Origin: Desulfobulbaceae bacterium
Lineage (GTDB): Bacteria; Desulfobacterota; Desulfobulbia; Desulfobulbales; Desulfobulbaceae
Length of the DNA: 43,516 nt
Direction of reading: 5' to 3'
NCBI GenBank assembly: GCA_015484845.1
Contig: WFUT01000137.1
Span: 1 to 43,516 of the forward strand
The notes below the pieces were generated by a model. It was given only the letters and a program-made list of their open reading frames with translations. It was not told the DNA's origin and made no database searches. The position numbers and the translations under genes are program-made. Below, piece by piece: positions 19,642 to 27,822 of the stretch; the stretch's first letter is position 1; every line of letters begins with the position of its first letter.

Positions 19642-20156
19642 AGGCCGGGGAAGAGCAGCCCTTTGCCTTTCGCGGCCGCCTGTTCCTGCTCCTGGTGGTC
19701 CTGGCCTATGTCGTCCTTGCCTGGCACGACGCGCCGGTCGCGCTGGTGGCCCTGCGCCGGGGCGGCCTGCTCCTGTTACGGCTGCTGCCGGTCTTTGCCG
19801 TGGTCATCTGCCTGATCGCGGTGGTCAACTATTTCCTGCGGCCGGCGCGCATCGTGCGCTGGCTGGGCCGGGAGAGCGGGCTGCGCGGCTGGCTGCTGGC
19901 CCTGCTGGCCGGGGTGATCAGCCATGGTCCCATGTACGCCTGGTATCCCATGGTCCAGGACCTGCGCCGCCATGGCGGCCGGGACGGCCTGGTGGTGGTC
20001 TTTCTCTTTGCCCGTTGCATCAAGGTGCCCCTGCTGCCGGTGATGGTCGATACCCTGGGGTTGCGCTTCACCCTGGTCCTGAGCCTCTACATCCTGGCCG
20101 GCTCCCTGCTCCAGGGGTGGCTCATGGAGCGGCTGCAGCGGCGGGCAGGTGGGTGA
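19638..20156 (+). CDS. Half-length permease, second partner
   Basis: Membrane protein of 172 residues with about five hydrophobic segments (LFLLLVVLAYVVLAW, GLLLLRLLPVFAVVICLIAVV, GWLLALLAGVISHGPMYAW, GLVVVFLFARCIKVPLLPVM, FTLVLSLYILAGSLLQGW). The GVISHGPMYAWYPMVQDL motif in a membrane segment parallels the SYLLGGELL segment of its partner, as in the two repeats of COG0701 permeases. The start overlaps the upstream stop (ATGA), so a heteromeric pair is likely. It ends 52 bases before a convergent gene, with a small ACACG/CGTGT hairpin and only three T's between (20172-20188). Confidence 0.7.
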   Translation: MKAGEEQPFAFRGRLFLLLVVLAYVVLAWHDAPVALVALRRGGLLLLRLLPVFAVVICLIAVVNYFLRPARIVRWLGRESGLRGWLLALLAGVISHGPMYAWYPMVQDLRRHGGRDGLVVVFLFARCIKVPLLPVMVDTLGLRFTLVLSLYILAGSLLQGWLMERLQRRAGG

Positions 20157-20208
20157 TGCCGCCCGCGAATCACACGGCTTTCGTGTTTGGCCCGGAGACG
20201 GCCGGGGG

Positions 20209-21519
20209 CTACCACTCTTCGATCCGCTTGCGGAACCAGAGGATCTGCCGGTCGCGGATCTCCTGCATGTCCAGGTGGTAGATATCGGGTGGAAAGAGGA
20301 ACTCGGCCACGCCGGTGTCAAAGAGGCGTTTGACCTCGTACTCGTCATGGGCCACGTCCCGCTGGTAGATGTAGTTGAGGTAGGAGCGGTTGGTGTGGAT
20401 GATGAACTCCACCCGCATGCCGCCCAGGCGGGCGAAGAACTTGAGCATGGGGGTCTTGTTCGAGCTGCCGGTGGCGCTGGAGCTGTAGCGGCCGCCGGTC
20501 AGGGTGTCGGAGATGTCCTCCAGGGTCATGAAGGAGTCGGCCCGCACCGCGCTCCTGGTCAGGTGGCGCAGGAAACGTTTCACGTCGCCCACCGAGTTGA
20601 GGACCGCCATGAGGCCGAGCTCGTCGTCCACGGCCGTGGCCGGGTTTTTTTCGTTTTTCCGCAGGAGCTTCAGTACCTTGGCTGCTGGAGGCTTTTTCCT
20701 GATCGTGACATAGATCGGGATCTCGCGGTCCCGGTCCCGGAACAGCCTGCGCTTGATCAGGGTCAGTTTCTCGCCCCGGGCCGGGGTGGTCTGCCGGGCC
20801 TCTTCCTCGGTCAGCACCCGTACCTCGGTGCAGGAAAAGTCGTCGGCACTGTGGAAGCTGTGCAGGTAGCTGATCTCGAGCTCGCCGATCTTCAGGCTCG
20901 GGCTCCAGACGTAGTCGTTGAGAAAGTCGAGAAAGTCGGCGAACTTGGTCTCGATGTCGGTCTCCCGCTCCCGCTGGTCGATGGAACCGGCCAGCCCCAT
21001 GAGCACCAGCTTGCGCTTGGCCTCGAAGCGCGCCTTGCGGTGGAAGCGGTCGTCAAAGATGATGAGCAGCAGCTCCATGGGGTCGGAGGTGGTCTCGATC
21101 TCGTTGGTGATCTCGATATGGGCCCGGTAGGGGGCCAGCACCTTGGCCGACAGCGAGTTGACCACGTCGTCGGCGGTGCGGGCATAGTCGCGCAGGTAGC
21201 GACCTATCTCGCGCGGCGAACCCTCGATGCCGAACATGTTGCCCAGCAGCCGGTGGGCCCGCTCCCCGTTGCGCGCCCGCAGCTCCCGGTCGTGGATCAG
21301 GTGCAGGATCTCGTCAAAGTTGCAGATGCCCAGGAAATCGAAGATCTGGTTGCGCACGGCCCGGTACTTGGTCTTGAGGAGCTGGTCGCTGCCCAGGGCC
21401 CGGACCCATTCCTTGGTCCCCCTGGAAAAGGGATGGCCAAAGGGCGGCGCATCGTTGACGGCAAAGGGACCGTCCTGGAGCATGGCCGTGAAGATGGATT
21501 TCTGGCTGAGGAGGTTCAT
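20209..21519 (-). CDS. Unrecognised 436-residue protein paired with a dead amidotransferase
   Basis: I do not recognise the family. It is soluble, rich in charged residues, with no signal peptide or membrane helix. Around residues 300-420 the pattern GDVKRFLRHL, LEDISDTLTGGRYSS, RVEFIIHTNRSYLN and HDEYEVKRLFD faintly recalls the synthetase fold of RelA/SpoT proteins, but the catalytic motifs are not clear and this is a weak hint only. A helical N-terminal half follows a Phe-rich start (SIFTAMLQDGPFAVND). The ATG overlaps the stop of the upstream amidotransferase-like gene (ATGA). The frame stays open far upstream through that gene, but the overlap fixes this start. A stable two-protein partnership is inferred. 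Confidence 0.8.
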   Translation of the reverse strand: MNLLSQKSIFTAMLQDGPFAVNDAPPFGHPFSRGTKEWVRALGSDQLLKTKYRAVRNQIFDFLGICNFDEILHLIHDRELRARNGERAHRLLGNMFGIEGSPREIGRYLRDYARTADDVVNSLSAKVLAPYRAHIEITNEIETTSDPMELLLIIFDDRFHRKARFEAKRKLVLMGLAGSIDQRERETDIETKFADFLDFLNDYVWSPSLKIGELEISYLHSFHSADDFSCTEVRVLTEEEARQTTPARGEKLTLIKRRLFRDRDREIPIYVTIRKKPPAAKVLKLLRKNEKNPATAVDDELGLMAVLNSVGDVKRFLRHLTRSAVRADSFMTLEDISDTLTGGRYSSSATGSSNKTPMLKFFARLGGMRVEFIIHTNRSYLNYIYQRDVAHDEYEVKRLFDTGVAEFLFPPDIYHLDMQEIRDRQILWFRKRIEEW

Positions 21520-22301
21520 GGAGGGGGCTCGTCCGTGGCTGGGGTCATGTCTTTCGTCCCGCGGGGCAGGGGCTGGTTGTCTGTGAGGGTGATAAAATTT
21601 TTTATCAGTTTTGTAAAGGTCTGTCGCATCTCTGCCAGGTGGCGCCCGGCCTGGTCGACGAGTTTCCGGGCACTGGCGTGCTCCGGCAGCGCCAGCGAGG
21701 GCACGGAGCCGCAGCCCGCGATCCAGCGGGCGACATCGTCGGGATGGGCCGCGTAATTGTCGCACTGCAGGCCGATGATGGAGGGCCGTCCCTTGATGCT
21801 GAAGGCCTCGACCACGCAGTGGCTGGAGGTGGCGAGCAGGACCATGTCGGCCGGTGCCGGCATCTGGATGGCCTGGTCGTGCCACTTGAAAAGCAGCAGG
21901 GGGCTGGCGATGCCGTGAAAGAGGGGATGGTTGCGGCCGTCGTGGGTCAGGTGCGCCTTCTGGAAGCCGATGCCGGACATGAAGTTGGCGCCGGTGCGGG
22001 CCCTGAAGGCATCGGCGAGCAGCAGGTGGCCCAGGTTGAAGCCGAGACAGGGCCGGTCCAGGGAGAGCCAGGCCTGCAGTAGCCGCTTGACCTCGCTGAC
22101 AAGAGCGCGCTGTGTCCTGTCGCCGGTCACCATGGGGCCGCCGAGCAGGATCAGGGCATCGAAGTCGGCCGGATCCGGCGCTGCCTGTTCCCATAGCCGG
22201 ACCACGTGGAAGCCGGCCTCGGGCCGTGGCACGGCATCCAGCAGCAGCCGGCCCGGTCCGGCCCACTCAACATGTTGTAAGACGAGGATTTTCTTGCTCA
22301 T
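21516..22301 (-). CDS. Class I glutamine amidotransferase-like protein lacking the catalytic triad
   Basis: 261 residues with the class I GATase layout: LVLQHVEWAGPG at the N-terminus, ALILLGGPMVTGD, then the nucleophile elbow, then KWHDQAIQMPAPADMVLLATS. The elbow reads PCLGFNLGHLLLA where active enzymes have G-[IF]-C-x-G-x-Q, so the nucleophile Cys is Asn89. The later FHPE motif with the His and Glu is CDNY (180-183). All three triad positions are therefore changed while the fold motifs remain. The last ~55 residues after the GATase core are an extension. It overlaps the following gene by 4 bases. A binding or regulatory role replacing catalysis is the natural inference. Confidence 0.85.
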   Translation of the reverse strand: MSKKILVLQHVEWAGPGRLLLDAVPRPEAGFHVVRLWEQAAPDPADFDALILLGGPMVTGDRTQRALVSEVKRLLQAWLSLDRPCLGFNLGHLLLADAFRARTGANFMSGIGFQKAHLTHDGRNHPLFHGIASPLLLFKWHDQAIQMPAPADMVLLATSSHCVVEAFSIKGRPSIIGLQCDNYAAHPDDVARWIAGCGSVPSLALPEHASARKLVDQAGRHLAEMRQTFTKLIKNFITLTDNQPLPRGTKDMTPATDEPPP

Positions 22302-22629
22302 GGCACTGACGACGGTAGACAGGTGGCAGGTCGGTTTGTTCCCTGGCGGGTATGGCGGCCGGTCCGGCCGTCACCGGCGGTGAGCGGACCGTCAGCGGGA
22401 AGCCGTTCACCGGGGCTGTGGCCATGTGGTTTCATGTGGCGCATCCACGCTCGGACGGGGGGTTGTTGTACTTGCGGGCCGGCCCTGGTCGGGGCGCCGC
22501 CCTGGTCTCTGCAAAGACACGGCCGCCCCCGCCTGGAGGAGGGTGCGGAGGCAGCCGCTTTGGGGAGGAGGTTGCCGGGTGCCCCGGGGCGCGGACAGGC
22601 GCCGCCGGGGCATCCGGGGCAGGTGGGTA
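22302..22629. other. 328-base gap between amtB end and the amidotransferase-like gene
   Basis: No gene seen. It holds a strong GC-rich hairpin next to the amtB stop (22580-22612). No convincing promoter for the amidotransferase-like gene was found, and no clear ribosome-binding site precedes its ATG. Confidence 0.5.
22580..22612 (-). terminator. GC-rich stem-loop after amtB
   Basis: Arms TGCCCCGG/CCGGGGCA enclose a second stem GGCGC/GCGCC with one bulged base and a 6-base loop, beginning 17 bases past the amtB stop. There is no T-run, so intrinsic termination is doubtful; it may stabilise the mRNA end or act with Rho. Confidence 0.4.
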
Positions 22630-23967
22630 TCAGTTGCTTACCTGGAAGTCGTTGTAGGCATGGGCGGCATGCTCCGCGATATCGACCCCGATCATTTCCT
22701 CTTCCTCGGTGACCCGCAGGCCGAAGATCATGTCAATGGCCTTGAAGAGGATGAAGGCGGTGCCAAAGGCCCAGGCAAAGGCGGCGCCGATGCCGATGAG
22801 CTGCGTGGTGATGATGGTCATGCTGGTGCCTCCCATGTTGAAGAGCCCGGCGGCCAGGGTGCCCCAGGCGCCACAGACACCGTGCACTGAAACCGCGCCA
22901 ACAGGGTCGTCGATGTGCAGGCGGTCGATGGTGACAACCGAGATGACGACGATGACACCGGCGATCAGGCCGATGATCACGGCGCTGGTGGGGGAGACGT
23001 TGGCGCAGCCGGCCGTGATGCCGACCAGCCCGGCCAGGGCGCCGTTGAGGCTCATGCCGACGTCAGGCTTCTTGAACATGATCCAGGCGACGGTCATGGC
23101 GCTCAGCACGCCGGCAGCCGCGGCCAGGTTGGTGTTGACAAAGATCATGGCGATGGAGGTGTCACCGGTGGTGGTGGAACCGGGGTTGAACCCGAACCAG
23201 CCGAGCCAGAGGATGAAGACGCCGATGGCCGCCATGGGGATGTTGTGGCCCGGAATGGCCCGGACCTCGCCCTTGGGACCATACTTGCCGAGACGGGGTC
23301 CGAGGACGATGGCCCCGGCCAGGGCGCACCAGCCGCCGATGGAATGGACCACGGTGGAGCCGGCAAAGTCGATGAAGCCTTTGGCCTCGAGCCAGCCGTT
23401 GCCGTGCAGCAGGGATCCCCAGGCCCAGGAGCCGAAGATGGGATATATAAAGGCGCAGATGACAAAGCTGTACATCAGGTAGGAGGTGAACTTGATCCGC
23501 TCGGCGACCGCGCCGGAGACGATGGTGGCGGCGGTGGCCGCGAACACGCACTGGAACATCCAGAAGGCCAGGACCCAGGGATCGCTGTTGGGGCCATGCC
23601 ACTCCGAAAGGAAGAAGTCGCTGGTGCCGAACCAGCCGGTCTTGGTGACGCCGAACATCAGGCCGAAGCCGATGGCCCAGAAGGCAATGGAGCCCATGCA
23701 GAAGTCGAGCAGGTTCTTCATCATGATGTTACAGGCCGACTTGGCGCGGGTGAATCCCGACTCAACCATGGCAAACCCGGCCTGCATGAAGAAGACCAGG
23801 GCCGCGGCGACCAGGGTCCAGACGTAGTTGAGGTTGGTCTGGACAGCGGCCACGGCGGCGGCATTGCTCTCCACGGTTGCCTTGACGACCTTTTCATCGG
23901 CCAGGGCCGGGACCGCGGCGATGGTCGCCAGGACGATCAGGGCCAGGAAAAATGTTCTCTTTCGCAT
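22630..23967 (-). CDS. amtB: Ammonium transporter AmtB
   Basis: Inner-membrane ammonium channel of 445 residues with a signal peptide (MRKRTFFLALIVLATIAAVPALA) and 11 predicted membrane segments. Family signatures include FFMQAGFAMVESGFTR, FDFAGSTVVHSIGGW-like FIDFAGSTVVHSIGGWCALAG (pore His), FILWLGWFGFNPGS and DPVGAVSVHGVCGAWGTLAAG (second pore His). The ATG at 23967 follows GAGGAGAG; the open frame reaches 24048, but the signal peptide and ribosome-binding site decide the start. It lies downstream of glnK in the usual PII-transporter pair, where GlnK blocks the pore when nitrogen is plentiful. Confidence 0.96.
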   Translation of the reverse strand: MRKRTFFLALIVLATIAAVPALADEKVVKATVESNAAAVAAVQTNLNYVWTLVAAALVFFMQAGFAMVESGFTRAKSACNIMMKNLLDFCMGSIAFWAIGFGLMFGVTKTGWFGTSDFFLSEWHGPNSDPWVLAFWMFQCVFAATAATIVSGAVAERIKFTSYLMYSFVICAFIYPIFGSWAWGSLLHGNGWLEAKGFIDFAGSTVVHSIGGWCALAGAIVLGPRLGKYGPKGEVRAIPGHNIPMAAIGVFILWLGWFGFNPGSTTTGDTSIAMIFVNTNLAAAAGVLSAMTVAWIMFKKPDVGMSLNGALAGLVGITAGCANVSPTSAVIIGLIAGVIVVISVVTIDRLHIDDPVGAVSVHGVCGAWGTLAAGLFNMGGTSMTIITTQLIGIGAAFAWAFGTAFILFKAIDMIFGLRVTEEEEMIGVDIAEHAAHAYNDFQVSN

Positions 23968-24003
23968 TGGTTTCTCTCCTCGTGCATTAATTCTGAATAT
24001 GTA

Positions 24004-24086
24004 TCCGAAAATACCTGCCCGCAGCGCAGGGGGCGGCGGTATGTTCATGGTTTGTCCGGGCTGCGATCCAAAGGCCGGGTCCGGCC

Positions 24087-24087
<1 letters not shown>
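24004..24087 (-). repeat. Dispersed ~84-bp intergenic repeat, copy B
   Basis: Second copy of the element at 7078-7161, in the same orientation, filling most of the glnK-amtB spacer and touching the glnK stop codon. The 6-bp CTGCCC/GGGCGG stem is kept while its loop differs. The terminal inverted repeat here is GGCCGG/CCGGCC, where copy A has ACAGG/CCTGT: different bases, pairing kept. Confidence 0.7.
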
Positions 24088-24527
<440 letters not shown>

Positions 24528-24603
24528 TTACTCTTTGGAATTACTGCATTATTTTATGGAAACCGTGGTGGTGCCCAGGAGCTCTTCACCTGTATAAAAT
24601 TTA

Positions 24604-24644
24604 CAAAAATGTTTTGATTGAATCTTATGGTTTGCAAAAATGTT
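24604..24644. repeat. Direct repeat CAAAAATGTT x2
   Basis: Identical 10-mers at 24604-24613 and 24635-24644, 31 bases apart, which is about three helical turns, in the AT-rich stretch between the two divergent promoters. This spacing suits two same-face regulator contacts. Confidence 0.5.
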
Positions 24645-24704
24645 ACATATCGGGTGGGATTCGGCCTCCGCGACCGGGCACCTGTTCGGCCGCCCTGTTT
24701 TACA

Positions 24705-24733
24705 TTGACTGCCGGCGGAACGGTTGGTATCCT
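24705..24733 (+). promoter_or_regulatory. Sigma-70 promoter of the ThiC-family gene
   Basis: TTGACT, a 17-base spacer, then TATCCT. Transcription would start near 24740, leaving a leader of about 235 bases. Confidence 0.65.
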
Positions 24734-24823
24734 CGCTAACATGTGGAGGTGTGTCCTTTTCCCGTCTCCACGCGGCAGAAAAATCGAGGACCTGGATCCT
24801 GCAAGTGGCAAGTCCGCCGGCAG

Positions 24824-24882
24824 TGCACGGCACCAGGGGCGCAGACGGCGACAGAATGCTTCCGGCCCCCTGGTAACGTGCA
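24824..24882 (+). ncRNA. Structured 5' leader stem of the ThiC-family gene
   Basis: Outer stem TGCACG/CGTGCA, a symmetric 3x3 internal loop (GCA/TAA), then CCAGGGG/CCCCTGG, closing a ~27-base apical region. It lies ~90 bases before the start codon in a long leader. No thi-box (CTGAGA or the ACCTGATCTGG half) is recognisable, so this is not an evident TPP riboswitch. Whether it regulates is unknown. Confidence 0.5.
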
Positions 24883-24975
24883 GCTTCGGTGAAGTCGTCA
24901 CTCTACAAGGGCGGGATTCAGGGTGGAAATATCCGTCCCTTTCCGTGGTGGAGCTGATCAATCTGGAGAAACCTG

Positions 24976-26316
24976 ATGAGTATTCGTGAAGATGCCCTGG
25001 CCGGCAGAAAGACCGACCTGTTCGTGAAGTGCGCTGCAAATGAAAACATGGATGTCGATACGCTGATGGCCGGGGTGGCCGACGGCAGCATCGCCATCAC
25101 CAGGAACCGTCACCATGATTTTGACAGGATCATGGCCATCGGCAGGGGGACGCGGACCAAGGTCAATGCCAATATCGGTTCGTCCAGGGATATCTCCAAT
25201 CTCGACGAGGAGCTGGAAAAGCTGCGGGTGGCCGTCAAGGCCGGCGCCGACACGGTCATGGATCTCTCCATGGGCGGTGATCTCGACGAGGTACGCCGCG
25301 GTATCCTGGCCGAATGCCCGGTGCCGCTGGGCACGGTGCCCATCTACCAGGCCGTGGCCGAGACCGTGGAGCAGCAGCAGAAGGACATCGTCGAGGTCAC
25401 CGAGGACCACATCTTCAGGACCATCGAGAAACAGGCCATGGACGGGGTTGATTTCATGACCCTGCACTGCGGCATCACCCGTCACCTGCAGCAGCGGATG
25501 ATGCACCAGAAACGGCTGATGGGCGTGGTCAGCCGCGGTGGCTCCTTCCTGCTCGAGTGGATGAGCCATCATCGCAAGGAAAATCCGCTTTACGAGCATT
25601 TCGACGACCTGCTGGCCATCCTCAGGGAACACGAGGTCACCCTCAGCCTCGGCGACGGCATCCGGCCCGGCTGCCTGGACGACGCCACCGACCGCAACCA
25701 GGTCCAGGAGCTGATCCATCTCGGCGAGCTCACCGAGCGGGCCTGGGCCGCCGGCGTCCAGGTGATCATCGAGGGGCCGGGCCACATGCCCATGGACCAG
25801 ATCACGGCCAACGTGCTCCTGCAGAAGCAGATGTGCAAGGGTGCGCCATTTTATGTGCTTGGTCCCCTTGTAACCGACATCGCGCCGGGGTATGATCATA
25901 TTACCGGGGCCATTGGCGGTGCCATCGCTGCGGCCGCCGGCGCAGACTACCTCTGCTACGTCACCCCTGCCGAGCATCTCAAGCTGCCCGACATCGACGA
26001 CGTGCACGAAGGGGTCATCGCCTCCAAGATCGCGGCCCATGCCGCGGACCTGGTCAAGGGAATCCCCGGGGCCAGGGAGCGGGACCGGGAGATGGCCAGG
26101 CGGCGGAACAACCTGGACTGGAAGGGACAGATCGAGCTCTCCATCGATCCGGACAAGGCGGCCCGGTTCCGGCACGAGGGACAGAGCGACAAGGGGCCGA
26201 CCTGTTCCATGTGCGGTTCCTACTGCGCGATCCAGGTGTTCAACCGCTCACAGCACAACCTGGAAAAGGAGCTCAGAAATGCTGGATGTGGGAGCAATTG
26301 CGGGGAGCATCAGTGA
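24976..26316 (+). CDS. thiC: ThiC-family radical SAM enzyme (HMP-P synthase; BzaF possible)
   Basis: 446 residues. ThiC converts aminoimidazole ribotide to hydroxymethylpyrimidine phosphate for thiamine. Signatures: TKVNANIGSSRD, ADTVMDLSMGGDLDEVRR, VPLGTVPIYQA, DFMTLHCGITRH, SLGDGIRPGC, VIIEGPGHMPMDQI, GAPFYVLGPLVTDIAPGYDHIT and LCYVTPAEHL. The cluster-binding Cys motif near the C-terminus is CSMCGSYC (CX2CX3C), the short-ThiC type. Close anaerobic paralogues (BzaF) make 5-hydroxybenzimidazole for cobamides, and I cannot exclude that by eye. The ATG has GGAG 8 bases upstream. The 3' end overlaps the next gene by 38 bases. Confidence 0.9.
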   Translation: MSIREDALAGRKTDLFVKCAANENMDVDTLMAGVADGSIAITRNRHHDFDRIMAIGRGTRTKVNANIGSSRDISNLDEELEKLRVAVKAGADTVMDLSMGGDLDEVRRGILAECPVPLGTVPIYQAVAETVEQQQKDIVEVTEDHIFRTIEKQAMDGVDFMTLHCGITRHLQQRMMHQKRLMGVVSRGGSFLLEWMSHHRKENPLYEHFDDLLAILREHEVTLSLGDGIRPGCLDDATDRNQVQELIHLGELTERAWAAGVQVIIEGPGHMPMDQITANVLLQKQMCKGAPFYVLGPLVTDIAPGYDHITGAIGGAIAAAAGADYLCYVTPAEHLKLPDIDDVHEGVIASKIAAHAADLVKGIPGARERDREMARRRNNLDWKGQIELSIDPDKAARFRHEGQSDKGPTCSMCGSYCAIQVFNRSQHNLEKELRNAGCGSNCGEHQ

Positions 26317-26653
26317 TGCGGTAGGGCCTGTTGTCGACAAGGTGACGGCCTGGATCCAGGCCACCAACCTGCCTGAGCAGATCCGCGAGGTCGATTACGT
26401 CGGCCTCTTCACCAATCCCTGGTTCCTGGTGCCCTTTATCTGCCTGGTCGTCTACCAGATTTACAAGATGGCCTTTCGCGACATGCTGATCATGGCGCTG
26501 ATCTTCGGTGTCTGGTTCGCCTCGGGCACCCAGTACATGCAGACCCTGGTGGTGGGCGACGAACTCCAGGTCTCCAAGGTGCTGCCGGTCCTCTTTGGCG
26601 GCGCCGTGGTCATGGGGATCATCATCTATCTCATCTTCGGCCGCTCGGATTAG
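26279..26653 (+). CDS. Small membrane protein of unknown function
   Basis: 124 residues with three hydrophobic segments near residues 48-63 (WFLVPFICLVVYQIYK), 68-85 (MLIMALIFGVWFASGTQ) and 101-121 (LPVLFGGAVVMGIIIYLIFG). No family recognised. The ATG lies inside the end of the ThiC-family gene and is preceded by AAGGAG at ideal spacing, so it is translated in another frame and probably coupled. Longer frames starting further upstream in the same frame run through the preceding gene and are not real. It is followed after 14 bases by the cNMP-fold gene, making a three-gene operon. Confidence 0.75.
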   Translation: MLDVGAIAGSISDAVGPVVDKVTAWIQATNLPEQIREVDYVGLFTNPWFLVPFICLVVYQIYKMAFRDMLIMALIFGVWFASGTQYMQTLVVGDELQVSKVLPVLFGGAVVMGIIIYLIFGRSD

Positions 26654-26667
26654 CGCTGCGGGGCCTC

Positions 26668-27747
26668 ATGGAATTTCGCAATGCCATCTTCGTGGTCACC
26701 GAGGAGCGCTCCTGCCCGATCTACAACGTGGGCGAGGAGTTCAAGGTCGAGGACATGGGCCTGACCGTGCCCGAGGCCAAGCCGGCCTGCCTGGTGCTGG
26801 TGCGCGAGATCATGCAGGCGGTTGCCCAGGAGCGCAGTTTTGAACGGTTCACCCAGGAGGGGATCCGCAGGTCCAAGTTCGAATGCGGCGGCTGCACCGG
26901 CATGATCCGCTTCGAGTACAAGAAGGAAAAGGAGTTTGCCACCCTGCAGATGAAACTCCTGGCCGCGGCCGAGCAGCGGGCCCGGATGCGCCACATCGAC
27001 AGGTTCTACGGCCTGCTTCGCCGTCTCGACATCTTTGAACCCCTGGACGACGACAACCTGCGGGATCTCTCCGCCCTGCTCAAGCTCAAGGAGTACGAGG
27101 CCAACAAGGTCATCCTCAAGCAGGGCGAGCCGGGGACCCATCTCTTTATCATCCTCGAGGGCAGGGTCGCGGTCATCAGCGGCAACGGCCAGACCCTCTC
27201 CGAAATGGGGGAGGGGGAGATCTTCGGCGAGATGAGCCTGCTCTCCGGCGAACCGGTGACCACGTCCATCCATTCCCGCGCCAGGACCAGGCTGGCCAGC
27301 CTGTCAAGCAAGGATTTCAAGCATGTGCTCAACAAGTATCCCGTGCTCCAGGTCTTCTTCTACCGTATGCTGGTGGACCGGGCCCAGGCCAATACCCTGC
27401 GCGCCGGCACCATCAGCTCCGGCATGAGCGGCGAGCTGGCCGAGATCAACCCGGTGGAGCTGCTGCAGCTCATCAACTCCAGCCAGAAGACCGGCCGGGT
27501 GGAGCTGGTCCTGGACGACGGCAAGGCCGAGGTCCTCTTTCACGAGGGCGAGGTTATCGACGCGCGCTACCGCAACCGGCGGGGCAAGGAGGCCCTCTTT
27601 GCCCTGCTGGGCAGGAGCAGCGGTCGCTTTGTCTACACCTCCGGCATCCCGGAGGAGGCGCGCGAGCTGCCGGTGATCGGCGGCTTCATGGGCTTGATCA
27701 TGGAAGGGATGCGGCGCATCGACGAGGAGGAAGAGGTGGAATCGTAG
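26668..27747 (+). CDS. Cyclic-nucleotide-binding-fold protein with C-terminal DUF4388 (PATAN) domain
   Basis: 359 residues in three parts. The N-terminal ~95 residues include ERSCPIYNVGEEF and the CGGC motif of small TIGR04076-type domains. The CNB domain spans residues ~110-235, with the GEPGTHLFIILEGRVAV and GEGEIFGEMSLLSGEP blocks. Its phosphate-binding cassette reads FGEMSLLSGEPVTTS and lacks the Arg that binds the cyclic phosphate, so ligand binding is doubtful. DUF4388 spans ~250-345 (GELAEINPVELLQLINSSQKTGRVEL). There is no HTH, so it is a protein-interaction or signalling scaffold rather than a Crp-type regulator. It is last in the ThiC operon. Confidence 0.85.
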   Translation: MEFRNAIFVVTEERSCPIYNVGEEFKVEDMGLTVPEAKPACLVLVREIMQAVAQERSFERFTQEGIRRSKFECGGCTGMIRFEYKKEKEFATLQMKLLAAAEQRARMRHIDRFYGLLRRLDIFEPLDDDNLRDLSALLKLKEYEANKVILKQGEPGTHLFIILEGRVAVISGNGQTLSEMGEGEIFGEMSLLSGEPVTTSIHSRARTRLASLSSKDFKHVLNKYPVLQVFFYRMLVDRAQANTLRAGTISSGMSGELAEINPVELLQLINSSQKTGRVELVLDDGKAEVLFHEGEVIDARYRNRRGKEALFALLGRSSGRFVYTSGIPEEARELPVIGGFMGLIMEGMRRIDEEEEVES

Positions 27748-27822
27748 GTGGGGCGCTCAAGGATTGCGGGACCGGGAGTTGCAGCCACGTCCTGAAATCG
27801 TCACGCCCGGGGGCGGTTGGTT

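Noticed and set aside
20149..21756. 535-codon plus-strand frame opposite the unknown protein
   Set aside because: The minus-strand frame has a normal residue mix, an ATGA overlap with its neighbour and a terminal position matching gene spacing; the plus frame looks like a shadow.
21516..22301. Active GMP-synthase-like glutaminase
   Set aside because: Nucleophile Cys is Asn and the His-x-Glu motif is lost, so the annotation as an active amidotransferase would mislead.
24740..24975. TPP riboswitch before the ThiC-family gene
   Set aside because: CTGATC and CTGGA occur near 24952-24967 but without the CTGAGA element and conserved spacing, and they run straight into the start codon; judged coincidental.
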